Assembly (NCBI GenBank): GCA_003562555.1
Contig: PWUO01000249.1
Span: forward strand, 1-9,959
Reading direction: 5' to 3'
Source: Dehalococcoidia bacterium
GTDB lineage: Bacteria > Chloroflexota > Dehalococcoidia > GIF9 > AB-539-J10
DNA length: 9,959 nucleotides
In this document: one piece after another, positions 6,593 through 9,959 of the stretch
Position numbering within the stretch: the first letter of the stretch is position 1
Layout: every line of letters begins with the position of its first letter
Position numbers and translations under genes: made by a program
Notes under the pieces: model-generated
Databases searched by the model: none
What the model was told of the DNA's origin: nothing
Seen by the model: the letters and a program-made list of their open reading frames with translations, nothing else

Positions 6593-6610
6593 TGCCGGAC
6601 GGTCCAATGG
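6589..6610. promoter_or_regulatory. Inverted repeat over the -10 and start site (possible operator)
   Basis: CCATTG (6589-6594) and CAATGG (6605-6610) form a perfect 6-bp inverted repeat with a 10-nt spacer, half-site centres 16 bp apart. It overlaps the -10 box and the predicted transcript start of the gene at 6703, the usual place for a repressor site. Confidence 0.4.
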
Positions 6611-6702
6611 CTGACTCCATTCGCATTCGTTCTCATCCGCACTTCTCATCGCCATGATTCAAGTCCATGGGCAGTTTAGACACAATGTAGGGAGGTATCT
6701 CA

Positions 6703-7575
6703 ATGTTCTATGAAGTGAATGTCCCGGATCCAGGCAAAGACAAGGTTAATGCGCTGATCACGTTGAACCCGGCTGCGTCCCGTCGCCTCATTGCAAAGGC
6801 CGCCGTTGAATTGCCCGAGGTCAAGGCCGCAATGAAGAAGGGATGGATCATCATCGCCCGAGGTATCACAGCAGCCTACGTCAGTGAGGAGTTGTTCAAC
6901 ATCTCCATTGAGCCGAAGACGCACCAGACCGTGGGGCTGATCACAAAGGGCATCACGAACTCCAATACCGCACCTCCGCCGTGCAAGATGCACGTGGTAC
7001 ACGATGGCAAGGTGGTCGAGAATGCTGACTCAAACGTCGAGATCATGAACTTCGGACCCAACGACGTATTCATCAAAGGTGCCAACGCCGTCGATCCACA
7101 GGGCCTCGCTGGTGTCATGGCATCCTCGCTCAAAGGCGGCACCTGGGGTATGTTCACTCCCGTGACTACGGTACGCAATTCCCAGGTGATCATCACCGTG
7201 GGACTTGAGAAACTCATCCCTTCAGTACTGGAGGCGTCCAGTCATAGCGGCGTGTACTACTACAAGTGGAGCCTGGGATTGCCGGCCAAACTCGTTCCAG
7301 TGATGAACGGCAAGGTGGTCACCGAGATTCAGGCCCTTGGCATACTGGCTGGTGTGAAGGCGTACCACATCTGCTCCGGTGGCGTCGGCGGATCCGAGGG
7401 CGCGGTCACCCTTTCGATCGAGGGAGACGAGGCTCACGTGAAGAAGGCATTTGACCTGGTGAACTCCATCAGGAACGAGCCCGCGGTATCGTGCGGCGAC
7501 GCCTACCTGGTGAGTGCCGCTGAGGACTACAAATACGATGCGAAGGCACAGCTCGATACACTCGGTGGCATATAG
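6703..7575 (+). CDS. Conserved-looking protein of unknown function, possible ISOCOT-like fold
   Basis: I do not recognise a named family for this 290-residue protein. It has no signal peptide or membrane segment and should be cytoplasmic. The ATG has GGGAGG seven nt upstream. Glycine-rich motifs look like a ligand-binding enzyme: GWIIIARGITAAYVSEEL at 48-65, FGPNDVFIKGANAVDPQGLAG at 117-137 (two overlapping pieces), a hydrophobic strand SQVIITVGLEKLIPSVLEA at 160-178, and ICSGGVGGSEGAVTLSIEG at 223-241. The first two resemble the GTT...L and D-x-x-x-x-G motifs of the ISOCOT fold (DeoR effector domain, ribose-5-phosphate isomerase). If so, it may bind a sugar phosphate or CoA-like ligand; this is a weak, motif-level guess. 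Cys94, Cys224 and Cys264 are the only cysteines. It is monocistronic by layout, with its own promoter, two dyads and a terminator. Confidence 0.88.
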   Translation: MFYEVNVPDPGKDKVNALITLNPAASRRLIAKAAVELPEVKAAMKKGWIIIARGITAAYVSEELFNISIEPKTHQTVGLITKGITNSNTAPPPCKMHVVHDGKVVENADSNVEIMNFGPNDVFIKGANAVDPQGLAGVMASSLKGGTWGMFTPVTTVRNSQVIITVGLEKLIPSVLEASSHSGVYYYKWSLGLPAKLVPVMNGKVVTEIQALGILAGVKAYHICSGGVGGSEGAVTLSIEGDEAHVKKAFDLVNSIRNEPAVSCGDAYLVSAAEDYKYDAKAQLDTLGGI

Positions 7576-7604
7576 CAGCCGGTCGGCCTCATAGACAGTG
7601 ATCC

Positions 7605-7635
7605 AGGAAGGCCCGGAGCAACTCCGGGCCTTCCT
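7605..7635 (+). terminator. Strong terminator hairpin after the uncharacterised gene
   Basis: Arms AGGAAGGCCCGGAG (7605-7618) and CTCCGGGCCTTCCT (7622-7635) form a perfect 14-bp stem with a CAA loop, starting 29 nt after the stop codon. It is followed by CATTGCAGGG, so a U tract is missing. The stem is clear, and the mechanism may be atypical or factor-assisted. Confidence 0.75.
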
Positions 7636-7769
7636 CATTGCAGGGCTTCGGGCGCGTTGCAGCGATTGCTACGGCTGACGTACGGACCGGAAGACTAGGT
7701 AGATTCACGTGCCACGCGGGTCACACATCGAGCGAACCTGAGCCCGGTCATATGACGTAAGGAGGAACC
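7636..7769. other. Intergenic region before the FAH-family gene
   Basis: No convincing -35/-10 pair is visible here, although the upstream hairpin suggests that the FAH gene needs its own promoter. A 10-bp palindrome GTCATATGAC lies at 7747-7756, just before the ribosome binding site TAAGGAGG (7758-7765). Confidence 0.4.
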
Positions 7770-8552
7770 ATGAGACTTGCACGAATTCAGCACGGTGGAT
7801 CGGCGGTGTGGGGCATCGTCGAGGAGGGTGACATCTACTCTCTGGAGGGGGACCTTTACGGCGAGTACACGGAGGGCGAGAGGATCTGCGCCATTGCCGA
7901 CGCCAAACTGCTGGCACCCGCGGAGCCTACCATCATCGTGGCCTGCGGCCTTAATTACATGGGCGAGATCAGGCACCTTGGAGCAGCGGTACCACAGGAA
8001 CCCTCTCTCTTCTTCAAACCTCCCACCACCGTGCTCGACCCAGGGGTCGAGATACCCTGTCCGGCAATCACCGACATGCTGTCGCACGAAGCCGAACTCT
8101 GCTGCGTGATGAAGCGCACCGCACGCGACGTGCCTGAAGACAAGGCCCTCGATTACGTCCTTGGCTATACCTGTGGCAACGACATAGGGATGATGGACAT
8201 ACTGAAGAAGGACAACGGCGTCATTACCAGAGCGAAGGGTTTTGACATGTCCTCCGCGCTGGGACCTTGGCTTGAGACTGATCTTGACCCCGCCAACCTG
8301 GCGATAAAGGGACGGATCAACGGTGAAGTCATCCAGGACAACAGCACCCGCGAGATGCTGTTCAGTGCAGCGAAGATCATCAGCTACATCTCCGAGTTCA
8401 TGACATTGAGACCCGGGGACGTCGTGTTCACGGGAACCCCGGAGAACGGCCACTACGTCGTGAACATCGGCGACGTCATGGAAGTGGAGATAGAGGGCAT
8501 CGGCGTACTGCGCACACCCGTCGGCCCGAAGGTCCCACACCACACAGCGTAA
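7770..8552 (+). CDS. Fumarylacetoacetate hydrolase (FAH) family protein
   Basis: This 260-residue protein has the C-terminal FAH catalytic fold found in acylpyruvases, 2-hydroxyhepta-diene-dioate isomerases and diketo-acid hydrolases. Family marks are VACGLNYMGEIRHLG at 57-71, PSLFFKPPTTVL at 78-89 and the metal ligands Glu107 and Glu109 in SHEAEL. Asp138 in GYTCGNDIGMMD is the third ligand, Lys156 and Asp159 lie in RAKGFD, and GPW is at 165-167. GRINGEVIQDNSTREMLF (181-198) and RPGDVVFTGTPENG (214-227) complete the fold. It needs a divalent metal and probably cleaves or hydrates a C-C bond of a keto acid; the substrate is unknown. The loop NDIGMMDILKKDNG departs from the common NDxTxRDxQ pattern. 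A strong AAGGAGG lies 4 nt before the ATG. It converges on the dehydratase-like gene and shares its terminator. Confidence 0.93.
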   Translation: MRLARIQHGGSAVWGIVEEGDIYSLEGDLYGEYTEGERICAIADAKLLAPAEPTIIVACGLNYMGEIRHLGAAVPQEPSLFFKPPTTVLDPGVEIPCPAITDMLSHEAELCCVMKRTARDVPEDKALDYVLGYTCGNDIGMMDILKKDNGVITRAKGFDMSSALGPWLETDLDPANLAIKGRINGEVIQDNSTREMLFSAAKIISYISEFMTLRPGDVVFTGTPENGHYVVNIGDVMEVEIEGIGVLRTPVGPKVPHHTA

Positions 8553-8571
8553 GCGCACCGCCACACACAGA

Positions 8572-8604
8572 AAGAGGGCGGGGGCATTGAGCCCCCGCCC
8601 TCTT
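8572..8604. terminator. Bidirectional terminator between convergent genes
   Basis: Arms AAGAGGGCGGGGGC (8572-8585) and GCCCCCGCCCTCTT (8591-8604) form a perfect 14-bp stem with a 5-nt loop, ATTGA. It lies 19 nt after the FAH stop and 34 nt after the dehydratase stop. On the minus strand it ends in CTCTTTCTGTG, a modest T run; on the plus strand in CTCTTCTCACT. Confidence 0.82.
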
Positions 8605-8638
8605 CTCACTGCCTCGACGCAATCTGGAGGGTACGTGC

Positions 8639-9823
8639 CTACCAGCACCCCTTCGCCTTTTTCCACGGGTGTGCCCTGAGCACCTCTTCGTTGATTTCAG
8701 TACCCCAGCCGGGTCCCGAGGGGATCTTCATCTTCCCGCCGGAAACCTCAGGGACCTGCGTCATAAGCTCGCTCTTCAAAGGCAATTCGTCCACGTCGGT
8801 CTCCATGATATGGACGTTTGGAAGGACCGCACACAGACTCGCGCTTATGAACGTCGCCAGGTGGCTGTAGTAATTGTGTGGCGCCATGTTGAACTCGAAC
8901 ACCTGGGCCAGCTCGCCGATCTTCTTCGCCTGGCTGAAGCCCACCCATGGGACATCCACCATGAATACATCGGCGCTCCGGTTCTGGAAATACGGCAGGA
9001 ACTCGCGCATGTAGATGAGGTTCTCGCCGGTGCAAATCGGCGTCCTGCTGGAATCGCGGATATTTCGCAGCGCCTCGGGGCTGTACATGTCGATCTCAAG
9101 CCACATCAGCTTGTACGGCTCAAGTATCCGTGCAATGCGGATACAGCTCTCGGGCTTGAAATTGAAGTTGAGATCGAGACAGATGTCCACTGTGGGACCA
9201 ACCGAATCACGGAACGTGCCGATGAGCGTTTCGATGTGTGAGAGCATCGCATTGTTCGCGACCTGATCGGTAGTCCCGGGTCCCCCACCAAATCCGTGGA
9301 AGTGCACGCTCGGAGGATCACCAGGAATGATGATGTTGGTCTTCAGAGCGGTATAGCCACTGGCAACAACCTCCTTGCCCAGCGCGTGGATATCAGCCAT
9401 CGTACGAATTGGCGGCGTGCCCATCTGCGGATAGAGCGCGCGCGTGGTGCCGCAGTGAGACCAGTAGAGTCTCAGGTCCTCGCGCGTTGGACCTCCGAAC
9501 AGTTCAACCACTGAGATGCCTAGGGCCCTGGCCTTGATATCAATGAGCGCAAGCTCAACGCCTGCGGCTGCCTGGGCCCTGGCGCCAAGTGGCCCCTGGA
9601 CGTTCAGGCGCGACATATCTGCGAAGCGCATCTCGTAGGCTCTTGGATCGGTGCCGACCAGGATGTTCCTGATGTCCTCGACCGCACCAACGACAGCAAA
9701 CGGGGCACGAGGGACGCTGCACTCTCCCCAGCCGACTACTCCCTCATCTGTGCTTACCTTGACGAATGTCCATGACTGCCACCCGGCATCGAACACAAAG
9801 GCTTCTACATCGACGATCTTCAA
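8639..9823 (-). CDS. Mandelate racemase / galactonate dehydratase-like protein (enolase superfamily)
   Basis: This is an enolase-superfamily enzyme of the mandelate racemase subgroup, members of which dehydrate or racemise acid sugars through an enolate on Mg2+. I choose the TTG at 9821-9823 (394 residues, first read KIVDVEAFVFDA) because GAGGAGG lies 8 nt before it. The longer ATG reading from 9904 adds 27 residues unlike the family. Numbered from TTG, the Mg2+ ligands are Asp217 (CLDLNFNF), Glu243 (MWLEID) and Glu267 (CTGENL). The acid-base pair is Asp290 (FMVDVPWVGF) and His316 (APHNYYSH), and Glu341 lies in IMETD. The usual KxK is K161-T-N163, a KxN form like that I recall in D-galactonate dehydratase DgoD. 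Sugar-acid dehydratase is the best guess; the substrate is not determined. It converges on the FAH gene. Confidence 0.93.
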   Translation of the reverse strand: MKIVDVEAFVFDAGWQSWTFVKVSTDEGVVGWGECSVPRAPFAVVGAVEDIRNILVGTDPRAYEMRFADMSRLNVQGPLGARAQAAAGVELALIDIKARALGISVVELFGGPTREDLRLYWSHCGTTRALYPQMGTPPIRTMADIHALGKEVVASGYTALKTNIIIPGDPPSVHFHGFGGGPGTTDQVANNAMLSHIETLIGTFRDSVGPTVDICLDLNFNFKPESCIRIARILEPYKLMWLEIDMYSPEALRNIRDSSRTPICTGENLIYMREFLPYFQNRSADVFMVDVPWVGFSQAKKIGELAQVFEFNMAPHNYYSHLATFISASLCAVLPNVHIMETDVDELPLKSELMTQVPEVSGGKMKIPSGPGWGTEINEEVLRAHPWKKAKGCW

Positions 9824-9831
9824 CTCGATTG

Positions 9832-9838
9832 CCTCCTC
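9832..9838 (-). promoter_or_regulatory. Shine-Dalgarno that decides the TTG start of the dehydratase-like gene
   Basis: GAGGAGG on the minus strand, 8 nt before the TTG at 9823. No comparable site precedes the ATG at 9904. Confidence 0.75.
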
Positions 9839-9854
9839 GGAGATGAGTGCAGCA

Positions 9855-9860
9855 AGTGTA
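9855..9860 (-). promoter_or_regulatory. Possible extended -10 of the dehydratase-like gene
   Basis: The minus strand reads TGTTACACT, a TGn-TACACT extended -10 with four of six hexamer matches and no good -35. A start near 9848 would give a leader of about 25 nt that includes the GAGGAGG site. Confidence 0.35.
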
Positions 9861-9885
9861 ACAGATGTCGCAGCGGGTCGGACAC

Positions 9886-9937
9886 GTACGAGAACGCCTG
9901 GCAAGGCTGCCGAACGATAGTGCAGAGGGTACGAGAA
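9886..9937. repeat. Two 9-nt direct repeats upstream of the dehydratase-like gene
   Basis: TTCTCGTAC (minus strand) occurs at 9886-9894 and 9929-9937, spaced 43 bp start to start, about four helical turns. It lies upstream of the candidate -10, so an activator or repressor site is possible. The last 55 bases of the window hold no gene that I can see. Confidence 0.3.
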
Positions 9938-9959
9938 TTCAGGCGAGCCGAAGGCACGG

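Noticed and set aside
6496..6702. Riboswitch or small RNA in the divergent intergenic region
   Set aside because: The leader of the plus-strand gene is about 100 nt, but I could not see a known riboswitch core or a terminator/antiterminator pair.
7747..7756. Palindrome GTCATATGAC before the FAH gene as an operator
   Set aside because: Ten bp is short, it abuts the ribosome binding site and no promoter can be placed around it; kept only as a note.
7695..8666. Minus-strand reading frame of 323 codons
   Set aside because: It is the antisense shadow of the FAH-family gene, which has all family motifs and a strong Shine-Dalgarno. It also runs through the bidirectional terminator.
9824..9904. N-terminal extension of the dehydratase-like gene to an ATG
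   Set aside because: The added 27 residues do not resemble the family, and the strong GAGGAGG lies inside it, correctly spaced for the TTG.
1..9959. Defence system, mobile element, CRISPR array or tRNA gene
   Set aside because: No transposase, integrase, nuclease or helicase gene, no spaced repeats and no tRNA-like cloverleaf is visible. The region reads as ordinary chromosome.

Overview
The window is a dense bacterial chromosomal segment, moderately GC-rich by eye, with eleven protein genes and no RNA gene, insertion sequence, prophage or CRISPR array. The gene mix (ECF sigma factor paired with a DUF5667 protein, an enolase-superfamily dehydratase beside a FAH-family protein, very short 5' leaders) would fit a member of the Chloroflexota such as Dehalococcoidia. 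That placement is inference from content and was not tested by phylogeny.

Left part (1-1840, all minus strand): the N-terminal third of the clamp-loader gene dnaX runs off the left edge. It is preceded, in transcription order, by an ECF sigma factor and a membrane-anchored DUF5667 protein whose start overlaps the sigma stop (ATGA). These two look like a sigma/regulator pair. Both dnaX and the sigma gene have a TATAAT box only 10-15 nt from the start codon.

Centre (2023-6540, minus strand): a tight five-gene operon in the order pth (peptidyl-tRNA hydrolase), a TIGR00725/SLOG protein, eno (enolase), an MBL-fold hydrolase with a winged-helix tail, and gap (glyceraldehyde-3-phosphate dehydrogenase). 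Gaps between the genes are 6-19 nt. A clear promoter (TTGGCT-17-TATAAT) lies directly before pth, and a 30-bp perfect palindrome follows gap as the likely terminator. The operon couples two lower-glycolysis enzymes with translation recycling and two enzymes of unknown substrate.

Right part (6541-9959): a divergent plus-strand gene of unknown function, with its own promoter covered by two dyads, ends in a 14-bp terminator hairpin. Next come a plus-strand FAH-family gene and a convergent minus-strand mandelate racemase/galactonate dehydratase-like gene, which share a bidirectional terminator. The FAH and dehydratase genes could belong to one sugar-acid or other carboxylate breakdown route. The dehydratase most likely starts at a TTG codon behind a strong Shine-Dalgarno.

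I see no convincing new multi-gene system. The most interesting items are the uncharacterised 290-residue protein with its two-dyad promoter, the series of almost leaderless promoters, and the glycolytic operon with its unexplained hydrolase.
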